Made by a program: the position numbers and the translations under genes
NCBI GenBank assembly: GCA_017521285.1
Contig: JAFXDG010000105.1
Location: forward strand, 1 to 64,000
DNA: 64,000 nt
From: Bacteroidaceae bacterium
GTDB taxonomy: Bacteria; Bacteroidota; Bacteroidia; Bacteroidales; Bacteroidaceae
Direction of reading: 5' to 3'
In this document: positions 1 to 8,038 of the stretch, one piece after another
Layout: the number at the start of each line of letters is the position of its first letter
How positions within the stretch are numbered: position 1 is the first letter of the stretch
Notes under the pieces: generated by a model
Seen by the model: the letters and a program-made list of their open reading frames with translations, nothing else
Database searches by the model: none
Told to the model about the DNA's origin: nothing

Positions 1-1
1 C

Positions 2-70
2 GGTGGCCAGCAAGCTAACCAAGGCGGTAAGGAAGACATCCAGGATGCTGACTTCGAAGAAGTGAAATAA
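2..70 (+). CDS. dnaK: Chaperone DnaK, C-terminal end only
   Basis: Only the last 22 codons and the stop are present. They read as a Gly/Gln-rich tail ending in DADFEEVK, the conserved acidic C-terminus of bacterial DnaK (Hsp70), which acts in the cytoplasm as an ATP-driven folding chaperone with DnaJ and GrpE. The rest lies left of the window. The gene is followed by a stem-loop terminator and then by mobile-element genes, so it is probably the host chromosome flank of the integrated element. Confidence 0.85.
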   Translation, partial: GGQQANQGGKEDIQDADFEEVK

Positions 71-103
71 GCACATAGAGAAATAAGAATACAATATCAA
101 ATG

Positions 104-136
104 GAAAGCGTGTAGCTCAATGAGTTACACGCTTTT
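104..136 (+). terminator. Rho-independent terminator of dnaK
   Basis: The arms AAGCGTGTA and TACACGCTT enclose a short loop and run into a T-rich tract. It lies 34 bp after the dnaK stop codon. Confidence 0.8.
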
Positions 137-142
137 CTTGTT

Positions 143-174
143 TTTGGCCGTACACAATAATATTGCTATCTTTG
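143..174 (+). promoter_or_regulatory. Bacteroidales promoter for the integration operon
   Basis: TTTG at 143-146, a 20-bp spacer and TATCTTTG at 167-174 match the Bacteroidetes -33/-7 form (TTTG, 19-21 bp, TAnnTTTG). Transcription would start near 181 and enter the leader ORF and the HTH-integrase pair. Confidence 0.7.
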
Positions 175-227
175 CGTTATTATTATAAACATCTGTACCT
201 TATTTGTACCTGTAAGAAAAAGTAGAT

Positions 228-281
228 ATGATGAGAAGAATAGATATTAAGAACTACAAAATGAATGAATTATGGCAGTAG
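228..281 (+). CDS. Possible 17-residue leader peptide
   Basis: A short reading frame starts at tandem ATG codons (228 and 231) and stops at a TAG (279-281) that overlaps the first codons of the next gene (ATG at 272). It lies between a good promoter and the excisionase-like gene, so it could couple or limit translation of that gene. There is no family similarity to judge by. It could be chance. Confidence 0.3.
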   Translation: MMRRIDIKNYKMNELWQ

Positions 282-838
282 CAAAGTATAAGATAGTACG
301 GAAATGTCCTGTGTGCGGAGAAGAGTTCTTCGCAAGGACTTTGGAGTCCTGGTATTGTTCACCCAAATGCTCCAAGGTGGCGTGGAAGCGTAAGCATGAT
401 GAAGAAAAACGCCAACTTGAACTGGACAAGATTGTAAGCAATATGCCCAAGTCTAAAGAGTATATCAGCATAACGGAAGCGTATGCTATGTTTGGTGCAA
501 GCCGCTCAACCATTTATAGGCTCATCTACATGAAAAAGATTTCCTTCATTGAGCCAGAGAAAGGAATACGACTTGTATGCAAAGGAGAACTAATGAATCT
601 GTTTCCGTTAAGACAGTCTCCGCTTGACACCAAGCCAAGGAAACCAGTTACCATGTACCGCATGGAACCAGAGGATTGCTATACAATAGGTGAGATTTCC
701 AAGAAATTTCATCTGGATGACAGCACCGTGTATGCTCATATACGAAAATACTCAATACCGACCCGGCAAATCGGTAATTATGTGTATGCTCACAAGGAAT
801 CAATAGACAAACTTTATAAAGATATAAAACCATTATGA
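272..838 (+). CDS. Zinc-finger and double helix-turn-helix DNA-binding protein, integrase partner
   Basis: A protein of 188 residues. A Cys4 zinc ribbon is visible near the N-terminus (Cys12, Cys15, Cys29, Cys33). Two excisionase/MerR-type helix-turn-helix modules follow (about 65-110 and 135-185), each of the form that recognises a site and ends in a basic wing. The stop codon region overlaps the start of the tyrosine integrase by 4 bp, so the two are translationally coupled. By context it is probably a recombination directionality factor or a regulator of integrase expression, acting on the element's end sites. Two HTH units plus a zinc ribbon is larger than a usual Xis (60-120 residues). 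The function is inferred from position and fold only. Confidence 0.6.
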   Translation: MAVAKYKIVRKCPVCGEEFFARTLESWYCSPKCSKVAWKRKHDEEKRQLELDKIVSNMPKSKEYISITEAYAMFGASRSTIYRLIYMKKISFIEPEKGIRLVCKGELMNLFPLRQSPLDTKPRKPVTMYRMEPEDCYTIGEISKKFHLDDSTVYAHIRKYSIPTRQIGNYVYAHKESIDKLYKDIKPL

Positions 839-2082
839 AAAGATTAGATTATACTAAAGTCTCCGTCAAATTAAAGAAAAGTGAGTGGAGAGATGAGTGG
901 TTCATCTATCTTGAAGCTTATCCTGTTTATGAGACGGGAAATGACAAACCCAAACGAGTGCGTGAATATCTCAGGAGGTCTATTACTACCCCTATATGGG
1001 ATAAACGACGAAGCGAGCGAGCCGTTGCTGGTAGAATAAAGTACAAGCCCAAGCGAGATGACAATGGCGTTATTCAGTGTAAATCCAAGCAAGATATGGA
1101 AACTTGCCTTTATGCGGATGGCGTTCGAGTCCTGCGTCAAAAAGAGTACGACAACATGGCTCTCTTTACTGACCAGCAAATGGAAATGGCAGAACAAAGC
1201 GAACGCTCAAAATGCAATGTTCTGGAGTATATTGAGAAGTTAATCAAAGAAAGAGAGGAAACTGCGTCAGAATCGATAGTTGTCAACTGGCGCAGATTGC
1301 ACACACTGTTGTCAATGTTTGCCAAGTGTGACTACATACAGTTCTCGCAGATTGACATGAAGTATATTGAGGCATTCCGTTCCTTCTTGATAAAGGCACC
1401 GCAGGGTGGTTCTAAGAAAGGAACTATTTCAAGGAATACGGCATCGACGTACTTCTCTATCTTCAAGGCGGCACTCAAACAAGCTTTCGTGGATGGCTAT
1501 CTGAATTGTGATATTGCTGCCAAGGCTAAAAATATCATGTTTCAGAGTGCTCGAAGAGAGTATCTGTCACTGGAAGAACTTAATATATTGGCAAAGACTC
1601 CGTGTGATGATATACTAAAACGGGCAGCCTTGTTCTCTGCACTGACAGGAATGCGACATAGCGATATTCAAAAGCTTAAATGGTCAGAGGTTGAAGAATA
1701 CAATGGTGGGTACCGTCTCAATTTCACTCAGCAGAAGACTAAGGGCGTTGAATACATGCCTATATCGCCACAGGCATACAAGCTTTGCGGTGAGCGCAAG
1801 AAAGACGGAGAACTGTTGGTGTTTGCCGGACTGCCTGACCCTTCATGGATATCTAGGCCTTTGGAACGGTGGGTAAAAGCATCAGGGATTACCAAGCACA
1901 TCACCTTTCATTGCTTCCGCCACACCTATGCAACGTTACAATTGGCTAACGGTACAGACATATATACCGTAAGCAAAATGTTAGGGCATACCAATGTAAA
2001 AACCACGCAAATCTACGCAAAAGTAATTGACAAGAAGAAAGATGAAGCTACAGAAGCTTTTAAGTTGGACATAGATGAATAG
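835..2082 (+). CDS. int: Tyrosine site-specific integrase of the element
   Basis: A 415-residue tyrosine recombinase that catalyses integration and excision. The C-terminal catalytic domain shows Arg in ALTGMRHSDI (about residue 273), the HCFRHTYAT box (about 358-366) and the nucleophile Tyr in TTQIYAKV (about 394), so the active site is complete. The N-terminal half has the arm-binding and SAM-like core-binding layout usual for Bacteroidetes ICE integrases. It is the first enzyme gene after the dnaK flank, as expected for an ICE end, and overlaps the upstream HTH gene by 4 bp. The stop is followed by a terminator at 2115-2157. The exact att site was not recognised. Confidence 0.9.
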   Translation: MKRLDYTKVSVKLKKSEWRDEWFIYLEAYPVYETGNDKPKRVREYLRRSITTPIWDKRRSERAVAGRIKYKPKRDDNGVIQCKSKQDMETCLYADGVRVLRQKEYDNMALFTDQQMEMAEQSERSKCNVLEYIEKLIKEREETASESIVVNWRRLHTLLSMFAKCDYIQFSQIDMKYIEAFRSFLIKAPQGGSKKGTISRNTASTYFSIFKAALKQAFVDGYLNCDIAAKAKNIMFQSARREYLSLEELNILAKTPCDDILKRAALFSALTGMRHSDIQKLKWSEVEEYNGGYRLNFTQQKTKGVEYMPISPQAYKLCGERKKDGELLVFAGLPDPSWISRPLERWVKASGITKHITFHCFRHTYATLQLANGTDIYTVSKMLGHTNVKTTQIYAKVIDKKKDEATEAFKLDIDE

Positions 2083-2114
2083 TGATTATCATTTGTAAGC
2101 ACTTAGTATAGAAG

Positions 2115-2157
2115 ACCACTTGTATCAATAAGTCCTTTATTGTACAGGTGGTTTTTA
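2115..2157 (+). terminator. Terminator after the integrase gene
   Basis: Arms ACCACtTGTA and TACAgGTGGT enclose a loop of about 20 nt and are followed by TTTTT. They lie about 30 bp after the int stop codon. Confidence 0.6.
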
Positions 2158-2254
2158 GTGCCTTTCATTTTCAACATTCTATGTAATGATGCTATTGTTT
2201 TGGCACTTTAACCTTTCGTGGAAACCAAACATTTATAACAATAAACAGATAAAA

Positions 2255-2299
2255 ATGAAAAAAGACAGCCTTTTTTGGCTTCTCTCTTTTTGAAGAGAG
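2255..2299 (+). promoter_or_regulatory. Leader hairpin with short out-of-frame ORF
   Basis: An ATG at 2255 opens a 12-codon frame that hits a stop (2291-2293) in the T-tract of a hairpin with arms CTCTCTT and AAGAGAG. The downstream protein's frame continues upstream through this hairpin with sequence conserved in a paralogue near 38.1 kb. See the finding on this pair. Confidence 0.4.
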
Positions 2300-2318
2300 C
2301 AAGCGTGTCCACAAACAT

Positions 2319-3047
2319 GTGGAGTGTACAGAAGACTTCTACAGAGAACTGTATGAGTTGTTTGAGATCGCAAGAAGTTGGTATCTTCAAGCTGAAAAGA
2401 ATCATATGAAGACAGAGTACTTCATAGAACTATTTGAGCGCAGTCACCAATATATTGACTGTGATTGTGCACGTTGTAAGAACTCGCGACAGATGGCAAT
2501 TGGCATTATTGGTACTTTGTTTAGAGACTCTAAGTGTGTGTCAATAATCAAGAAAAAAGAAGATTATTCCAAGCAGGAACTTATTGAGTTGTTTCTTCAA
2601 CATGTGGGTACTGGTCTGCCAATCCTTACCCGAAAGAAATCGTCCATCCTCACTTTGGGATGCCAATTGTCAGACAGACAGATGGATTTGTTGGTAGAAC
2701 TTGTCCAAAGTCACGACATATTTGATTTTGCCGACAACAGTGATGTGCGTAGCGAGTTGTGTCGCCTATTCAAGTGCGACTTGGACGCATCTATCCGTGT
2801 AAAGAATGTACGTAATGTAGCCGTACTGTTTGACGCTATGGCTCAATACCATTTGATAAACAATAATTGGCAATATGTCATGGGAGAAGGTCGCTTCTTA
2901 ACCAGTATCAAAAAGGATGGAACAGAGAAATTCATAACTTCAAGTTGTCTTTCCTCTTCTCTTTCAAGGATAAGAAGAAACGTTTCCATGACAGCAAGTC
3001 AATATGCCATCTGCAAATCCATCGAACAGATATTAAGAGAGGAATAA
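2319..3047 (+). CDS. Element-encoded protein of unknown function with a truncated paralogue at 38 kb
   Basis: At least 242 residues from a GTG start. I do not recognise a family with certainty. A cysteine cluster (CDCARCKNS, about residues 48-56) resembles a zinc-binding knuckle. The C-terminal part (about 150-225) has short alternating helices and Lys/Arg-rich stretches compatible with a winged-helix regulator such as RteC-like proteins of Bacteroides elements, but this is weak. The homologous N-terminal half occurs again at 38101-38445, and similarity extends upstream of the GTG through the hairpin, so the true N-terminus may be longer and reached by frameshifting. It has its own terminator at 3078-3116. 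Confidence 0.5.
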   Translation: MECTEDFYRELYELFEIARSWYLQAEKNHMKTEYFIELFERSHQYIDCDCARCKNSRQMAIGIIGTLFRDSKCVSIIKKKEDYSKQELIELFLQHVGTGLPILTRKKSSILTLGCQLSDRQMDLLVELVQSHDIFDFADNSDVRSELCRLFKCDLDASIRVKNVRNVAVLFDAMAQYHLINNNWQYVMGEGRFLTSIKKDGTEKFITSSCLSSSLSRIRRNVSMTASQYAICKSIEQILREE

Positions 3048-3077
3048 ATCACAATAATTCTGCTAAATGAAAGTAAA

Positions 3078-3116
3078 AACGTGATAGTTTGGTTGATACT
3101 GCCTTACTATCACGTT
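3078..3116 (+). terminator. Strong terminator
   Basis: A perfect 11-bp stem (AACGTGATAGT with ACTATCACGTT) around a 17-nt loop is followed by ACTTTTT. It lies about 30 bp after the stop of the unknown gene. Confidence 0.85.
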
Positions 3117-3145
3117 ACTTTTTCTATTTAGTGACAGTCTCCCCA

Positions 3146-3153
3146 TAACTTTG
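3146..3153 (+). promoter_or_regulatory. Bacteroidales -7 promoter box
   Basis: TAACTTTG fits TAnnTTTG and lies 27 bp before the ATG of the first excisionase-like gene. The -33 box is poor (T-rich only), so an activator may be needed. Confidence 0.5.
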
Positions 3154-3180
3154 CATCAAAAATCATAAAAAATAATTAGC

Positions 3181-3549
3181 ATGGAAGAAAATAGTATAAG
3201 ATTTGAAGATATTCCCAACGCTATAACGGGGGTACTGAAAAAGCTGTCATCATTAGAAGACAAGATTGATGGTATATATGAACTTGTTCAATCAGAAAAA
3301 GAAGAAACATGGTTTACGGTTGCTGAATTATGTGCTTATCTCCCAACACATCCGGTAGAGCATACCATATATTGCTGGACAAGCAATCGGGAAATACCGT
3401 TTCACAAGAGAGGCAAACGCATCATGTTCCTCAAATCTGAGATAGATGAATGGCTTCAAGGAACCAAGGGCAAATCGAAGAACGAGATTCAAAGAGAAGC
3501 AGAGGAATATGTACTATCTACACAAAGAAAGAATAGACGGCTAATATAA
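3181..3549 (+). CDS. Excisionase-like helix-turn-helix protein 1
   Basis: A protein of 122 residues. A short coiled-coil segment (about 15-40, LSSLEDKIDGIYELV) precedes an excisionase-type HTH: FTVAELCAYL, then an IYCWTSNREIPFHKRGKRIMFLKSEIDEWL wing spread over about residues 42-85. This form binds DNA at element ends or promoters in the cytoplasm. It resembles the next gene in layout (coiled coil plus HTH), suggesting duplication and perhaps heterodimers. It heads a run of co-directional genes that leads to the helicase. The likely role is excision accessory factor or transcription factor; sequence alone cannot choose. Confidence 0.65.
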   Translation: MEENSIRFEDIPNAITGVLKKLSSLEDKIDGIYELVQSEKEETWFTVAELCAYLPTHPVEHTIYCWTSNREIPFHKRGKRIMFLKSEIDEWLQGTKGKSKNEIQREAEEYVLSTQRKNRRLI

Positions 3550-3592
3550 CCGTGCTACTGTCTGTAAACAATTTAATTAAGGTACGTGACAC

Positions 3593-3934
3593 ATGAATGA
3601 AAGACATTTTAGACTCTATGAGCGAATTGTCGCAATAGAAGACAGTTTGGAGGCTTTGGGACCTATTGACAAACTAATAGAGCGAATCGAGGAATTGGAG
3701 AAGATGGTCAAGCAGACCAAAACCGTCTTGGGGTTTGACGAAGCATGTAAGTATATTGGTGTTTCTGAAAGCCTGCTATACAAACTTACAGCCGCAAAAG
3801 AAGTTCCACACTATAAGCCAAGGGGAAAAATGCTGTATTTTAATAGAGAAGAAATCGACAAGTGGCTGCTCCAAAACAAACAAGAGGTCATTGGAATGGT
3901 AACGAAAATAGAAATTGATAATCCGAAAGAATGA
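3593..3934 (+). CDS. Excisionase-like helix-turn-helix protein 2
   Basis: A protein of 113 residues with an N-terminal coiled coil (about 20-45) and an excisionase/MerR-type HTH (about 48-95: LGFDEACKYIGVSESLLYKL, then a PHYKPRGKMLYF wing). Its stop overlaps the helicase start in an ATGA arrangement, so it is coupled to that gene. It is a divergent relative of the preceding HTH protein. Paired small HTH proteins upstream of a RepA-like ATPase are typical of Bacteroidales integrative and mobilisable elements, where they control excision and mobilisation gene expression. Confidence 0.65.
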   Translation: MNERHFRLYERIVAIEDSLEALGPIDKLIERIEELEKMVKQTKTVLGFDEACKYIGVSESLLYKLTAAKEVPHYKPRGKMLYFNREEIDKWLLQNKQEVIGMVTKIEIDNPKE

Positions 3935-5043
3935 AAATGGAAGAAAATAACAAACATGTACAGCCTAACTCAAAAGAGGAAGGAGTACAGCGTCTCAATC
4001 GCATATTGAGCGAATCGTTGATAAAGGCAACAGATACTTATAAAACACCTCCTCAGATTATATGGGTTGATAATTCCAGCATAGCCACATTGGGCAACTT
4101 CAGTGCTTCTACTGGTAAGGCAAAGGCGAAAAAGACCTTCAACGTGTCTGCCTTGGTAGCCGCTTCCCTCGCCAACGGCAAGGTACTGAACTATCGCGCC
4201 AGTCTGCCAGAGGGGAAACGCAAGATACTGTATGTAGATACGGAGCAGAGCCGCTATCACTGCCATAATGTGCTGGAGCGCATCCTGAAGCTCGCTGGTC
4301 TACCTACAAGCATCGACAACGAGAACCTTGACTTTATCTGTCTGAGAGAGTACACGCCCTCCGTCAGGATAGAGGTCATAGACTATGCGCTTGCCCAAGA
4401 CCAAAGCTATGGACTGGTCATCATCGACGGAATCAGAGACCTGCTTCTCGACATCAACAATGCGGGAGAATCGGTCGAGGTCATCAACAAGATGATGGAA
4501 TGGTCATCAAAGTATGACCTGCACATCCATTGCGTATTGCATCAGAACAAGGGCGACAATAACGTGCGCGGGCATATCGGTACGGAGATGAACAACAAGG
4601 CAGAGACGGTGCTTGTCATCACCAAGAGCACCACCAATCCCGACATCAGCGAGGTGAAGGCGATGCACATCCGTGAGAAGGAGTTCAAGCCGTTTGCCTT
4701 TACAGTCAATGAGGAAGGGTTGCCAGAGATTGTCGAGCACACGCCGGAGAAGGAAGAAGGTGACAAGCAACCGTCAAGGTTTACTTACCAAGACTTGACA
4801 TCCGAACAGCATAACGAGGCGCTGACGGCTGCATTCAAGGAGAAACCTATCAAAGGATTCGATCGCATGGTGGAGGAATTAACGCAAGCCTATGCAGACA
4901 TTGGCTTTAAGCGTGGCAGAAGCGTCATCATCAAAATGCTGAAATACCTGATTAACGAGCAAAAGCTCATAGTGAAGCGGGATAATCATTACTATTTCGG
5001 ATATACACCTGCCGAGATTGACCTGTTCCATGAAGAGGAATAA
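3931..5043 (+). CDS. RepA-like AAA/RecA-fold replicative ATPase
   Basis: A protein of 370 residues. The core (about 45-260) is a RecA-type ATPase of the plasmid RepA/DnaB-like group. A Walker A-like region lies at ASTGKAKAKKTF, and the Walker B strand is YGLVIIDGIRDLL. A sensor-like IHCVLHQNKG segment and a basic NNVRGHIGTEMNNKAE loop follow. The C-terminal part (about 290-360) is a winged-helix tail. It is expected to unwind or load onto element DNA in the cytoplasm. The next gene is a primase, and the 200-bp gap between them holds a tandem repeat, a layout seen at replication origins. The Walker A loop is atypical (no GxxxxGKT; the SASTGKAKAKKT loop is used instead). Confidence 0.7.
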   Translation: MKMEENNKHVQPNSKEEGVQRLNRILSESLIKATDTYKTPPQIIWVDNSSIATLGNFSASTGKAKAKKTFNVSALVAASLANGKVLNYRASLPEGKRKILYVDTEQSRYHCHNVLERILKLAGLPTSIDNENLDFICLREYTPSVRIEVIDYALAQDQSYGLVIIDGIRDLLLDINNAGESVEVINKMMEWSSKYDLHIHCVLHQNKGDNNVRGHIGTEMNNKAETVLVITKSTTNPDISEVKAMHIREKEFKPFAFTVNEEGLPEIVEHTPEKEEGDKQPSRFTYQDLTSEQHNEALTAAFKEKPIKGFDRMVEELTQAYADIGFKRGRSVIIKMLKYLINEQKLIVKRDNHYYFGYTPAEIDLFHEEE

Positions 5044-5060
5044 AAACAGTTCAGAAACCA

Positions 5061-5202
5061 GTTTAGTTTACGTCCGTACCTATATATAAGAAATAAGGCC
5101 AAAGTAAACCGAAATCGGAGGCTGAATTGGGAAGCGGAAAAGTAGTTTAGCAAATGGTTTAGTTTACGGGTGTGCCTATATAGGAGAAAGGGTAAAGTAA
5201 AC
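5061..5202. repeat. Two tandem AT-rich units with inverted ends, possible origin or operator
   Basis: Unit 1 (5061-5109) and unit 2 (5157-5202) each begin with GTTTAGTTTACG, contain a CCTATATA core, and end with AAAGTAAAC, the inverse of the opening TTTAC. The repeat period is 96 bp. A third partial AAAGTAAAAC lies at about 5216. The units fill the gap between the helicase and primase genes and are not coding. Confidence 0.6.
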
Positions 5203-5243
5203 TGTTTCCATGGACAAAGTAAAACCGAACAAATGAAAGTACA

Positions 5244-6143
5244 ATGAATATTGAACAATCGAAGAAACTGAGCATTATAGACTTCTTAGACAAGGAGAAT
5301 GTAACGCTGAAAAAGAAGAAGGGCAATGCCTACTGGTATCTGTCACCCTTCAGGGACGAGAAGACCGCATCGTTCAAGGTCAGCAAGAAGGAGAACCTGT
5401 GGTACGACTACGCCATTAAGGAGGGCGGTGACCTTGTGGAGCTGGTAAAGCGTATGTATAACAAACAATCCGTTTCCGATGCCCTTGCCTACCTTGCGTC
5501 CAAGAGTATTGCCACTGTGGATAAGGCAATCGAGACCGCTATCGCAGCCAAGGAATACACGACAACCAAGATGAACGATGTGAAGCTGCTCCCACTGAGC
5601 AACCATTCTCTGCTGTCCTATTTCAGTAGCCGACGGATAGACATCACCATTGGCAGGATGTATTGCAGGGAGATACACTACAAGGTTGAGCAAAAACATT
5701 ACTATGGCATTGCCTTTGGCAATCTGAGTGAAGGACATGAGGTGCGCAATCCCTATTTCAAGGGCTGCATCGGGCATAAGGACATCACCCTGCTTGCCCA
5801 TACGTTCAACGAGTGGCAAAACGGTTGTCTGGTCTTTGAGGGCTTCATGGACTTCCTTGCTTATATGACCCTCGTTAAACAGCAAGACCGATGGTTTGTC
5901 GTTGAAAGCCCTTGCGACTATATGATACTGAACTCAGTCGCCAACCTCAAACAGGCATTGCATTACCTTGACCGTTACACCCACATCCATTGCTTCCTCG
6001 ACAACGACCAGGCAGGACGCAAGACGGTTGAGAGCATCAGCAATGTATTCGAGTACAGGGTGACGGACGAGTCCTTCAGATATGCCGACTACAAGGATGT
6101 CAACGACTATCTGATGAGGAAGAAACGAACGGCATCTGAATGA
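5244..6143 (+). CDS. DnaG-like primase with Toprim domain and degenerate zinc finger
   Basis: A protein of 299 residues. The N-terminal 60 residues follow the CHC2 primase zinc-finger pattern (WYLSPFRDEKTASFKV, then LWYDYAIKEGGDLVELV), but the metal-binding Cys and His residues are replaced. A central linker leads to a Toprim domain with VFEGFMDFLAY (catalytic Glu, about residue 197) and HCFLDNDQAGRKT (Asp pair, about 249-252). It probably makes primers for element replication or complementary-strand synthesis after transfer, working with the RepA-like ATPase upstream. Loss of the zinc ligands means template recognition must be metal-independent. It lies beside the repeat at 5061-5202. Confidence 0.75.
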   Translation: MNIEQSKKLSIIDFLDKENVTLKKKKGNAYWYLSPFRDEKTASFKVSKKENLWYDYAIKEGGDLVELVKRMYNKQSVSDALAYLASKSIATVDKAIETAIAAKEYTTTKMNDVKLLPLSNHSLLSYFSSRRIDITIGRMYCREIHYKVEQKHYYGIAFGNLSEGHEVRNPYFKGCIGHKDITLLAHTFNEWQNGCLVFEGFMDFLAYMTLVKQQDRWFVVESPCDYMILNSVANLKQALHYLDRYTHIHCFLDNDQAGRKTVESISNVFEYRVTDESFRYADYKDVNDYLMRKKRTASE

Positions 6144-6258
6144 CATTATAAAGACGAAAACACCATCATTTGATGCAAAAATGGCTCAAATGCATTGAAA
6201 TTACATATCAAATCTGCACTTTTTCGCCCAAACATGCTTGATTCTCAATTATTATCCT

Positions 6259-6266
6259 TATTTTTG
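6259..6266 (+). promoter_or_regulatory. Bacteroidales -7 box for the AbiE-like operon
   Basis: TATTTTTG matches TAnnTTTG and lies 34 bp before the chosen ATG (6300). A CTTG at 6237-6240 may serve as -33 with an 18-bp spacer. Its position argues against a start at 6195. Confidence 0.5.
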
Positions 6267-6299
6267 CATCGTTTTAATACATTATTAAAATGTAGCAGA

Positions 6300-7271
6300 A
6301 TGGAATTGAAAAAAGAAATAAGGATATTGGGCAGACGCTTTGAGGTGGAACCTCGTGCCAAGGAAAGCCTGAAAGGCATCACGGTTGGCGAGAAACTCTC
6401 ATACCGTTTCTATGATGGCACATACCAAGGCACGCCCCTGCTGTTCGTTGAGCCCAAGAAGGGCAATCCCTCTCCACGGACTTGCGCCATCACGGGCAAG
6501 CGGTTGACCGAAGCCCTGGGACTGCCTGCGGTGTTTATCCTTGCGCCCGGACCCACCTACGAGCGACACAGACTGGCAGACAAAGGAGTCTTCTTTGTCA
6601 TGTCCGAGGAATATGCCCATCTGCCAGGCATCATAGCATTGGAGAAGACAAGCAACAGGAAGATTGCCGAAGTATTGACCCCTGTGGCGCAATACATACT
6701 ACTCTATCACCTACAGGTGGGCAGTATTGAAGGAATGTCGCCAAGGGATATTGCACCGTTGCTTCCATATTCTTACGAAAGCGTCACGTTGGGTGTCACC
6801 TGTCTTGAAGATGTAGGACTGTGTCAAAAGATTCAGAACGGACAGCGCAGCAAGGTGGTACACTTCGAGTTGAAGGGCAAGGAACTGTGGGACAAGGCTC
6901 AGAACGTCTTGCTGTCACCTGTGGAGAACCGCATCTTTTGCGATGACATACGCTTGGATGCGGAATACCCCGTATGCGGCATCAATGCCCTGGCACATTA
7001 TTCCATGCTTAATCGTGACCGGGAAGAGATGATAATGATGACAAGCAAGGAATATCGTGCCGTCAAGTCGGCTGATGTCATGGAGAATCCCAACATCTAT
7101 GACGGCAACTATATCATAGAGGTATGGAAATACCCTGTTGTCAGCAAAATGGGCGACAAAAGCCAGTGGGTTGATCGCCTTTCCCTTGTCCTTTCGTTGA
7201 GAGATGATGATGATCCGAGAGTAGAAAAAGAAGTAGAACGAATAATCAGTGAACAGAAATGGAAGGATTAG
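6300..7271 (+). CDS. AbiEi-like putative antitoxin/regulator
   Basis: A protein of 323 residues from ATG 6300; the frame stays open to 6195, but a promoter-like box lies between. The N-terminal part forms a beta-rich region, the middle (about 120-190) has a winged-helix pattern (MSPRDIAPLLPYSYESVTLGV), and the C-terminal part carries a conserved-looking IRLDAEYPVCGINALAHYSM segment. This architecture and the coupling to a nucleotidyltransferase suggest the antitoxin half of a type IV AbiE-like pair, which represses its own operon and counteracts the toxin. The next gene starts inside its 3' end (ATG 7259). Family membership is inferred, not proven. Confidence 0.5.
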   Translation: MELKKEIRILGRRFEVEPRAKESLKGITVGEKLSYRFYDGTYQGTPLLFVEPKKGNPSPRTCAITGKRLTEALGLPAVFILAPGPTYERHRLADKGVFFVMSEEYAHLPGIIALEKTSNRKIAEVLTPVAQYILLYHLQVGSIEGMSPRDIAPLLPYSYESVTLGVTCLEDVGLCQKIQNGQRSKVVHFELKGKELWDKAQNVLLSPVENRIFCDDIRLDAEYPVCGINALAHYSMLNRDREEMIMMTSKEYRAVKSADVMENPNIYDGNYIIEVWKYPVVSKMGDKSQWVDRLSLVLSLRDDDDPRVEKEVERIISEQKWKD

Positions 7272-8038
7272 TCAAGTTCCGTGAAGCATTTGCGGAATAC
7301 TCAGAAAACTATGTGGTGATAGGCGGAGCAGCCTGTGACATCACCATGACCAATACCGTGGTGCGTCCACGCGCCACACACGACATCGACATGATAGTCA
7401 TCGTAGAGAACATGACCGAGGCTTTCGCCAATCGCTTCTGGCAGTTTGTGCGGGAGGCTGGCTATCGACCTGAAAAGAGGAAACAGGAGGCTGGTGAGCC
7501 ACCAAGGTATGAAATGTATCGTTTCCTTGATGGTAAAGACGGCTATCCCGAGATGATAGAACTGCTGTCACGCCACCCCGACGTGCTTGGAGAGCCAAAG
7601 GGATTTGTCATAGAACCTATCCCGACCGATGAAGATGTGTCGAGTCTTAGTGCCATCATCATGGACGATGATTACTATCACTTTACTATCGCACACAGCC
7701 AACTGACTGATGGCATACGCCATGCCAATTCCGCTGCCTTGATAGCACTGAAGGCAAGAGCCTACCTAAATCTCATGGCAGACAAGCGGGACGGCAAGCA
7801 TGTGAACACCAAAGACATCAAGAAGCACCGTTCGGACATCCTGAAAAATGTGGTCATAATGACTGAGGACAACATTGAGGCTCCTGCTTCAATAGTGGCA
7901 TGTATAAGGGAGTTTGTCGCCTCCATCAGAGCCGACTGGTCAACTCTCGCAGAACCATTGTCAAAGTCACTCGGTCAAGACGAGGCATTTGTGACCGGAC
8001 TGTTAGATCAACTGGATGAATTGTTTATAGAAGCATGA
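7259..8038 (+). CDS. AbiEii-like nucleotidyltransferase, putative toxin
   Basis: A protein of 259 residues. It shows the nucleotidyltransferase signature: VVIGGAACDI (Gly22-Gly23), then THDIDMIV (Asp42, Asp44) as the metal-binding pair, followed by a helical C-terminal half with a conserved-type LIALKARAYL segment as in AbiEii toxins, which use NTPs to modify RNA or proteins. It overlaps the upstream antitoxin-like gene by 13 bp and the downstream phosphoesterase by 4 bp, so the three products are made together. It probably acts in abortive infection or element maintenance. A housekeeping nucleotidyltransferase role is less likely given the context. Confidence 0.65.
   Translation: MEGLVKFREAFAEYSENYVVIGGAACDITMTNTVVRPRATHDIDMIVIVENMTEAFANRFWQFVREAGYRPEKRKQEAGEPPRYEMYRFLDGKDGYPEMIELLSRHPDVLGEPKGFVIEPIPTDEDVSSLSAIIMDDDYYHFTIAHSQLTDGIRHANSAALIALKARAYLNLMADKRDGKHVNTKDIKKHRSDILKNVVIMTEDNIEAPASIVACIREFVASIRADWSTLAEPLSKSLGQDEAFVTGLLDQLDELFIEA

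Noticed and set aside
6195..6299. N-terminal extension of the AbiEi-like protein
   Set aside because: A TATTTTTG promoter box lies in this stretch and the extension has no coding character.
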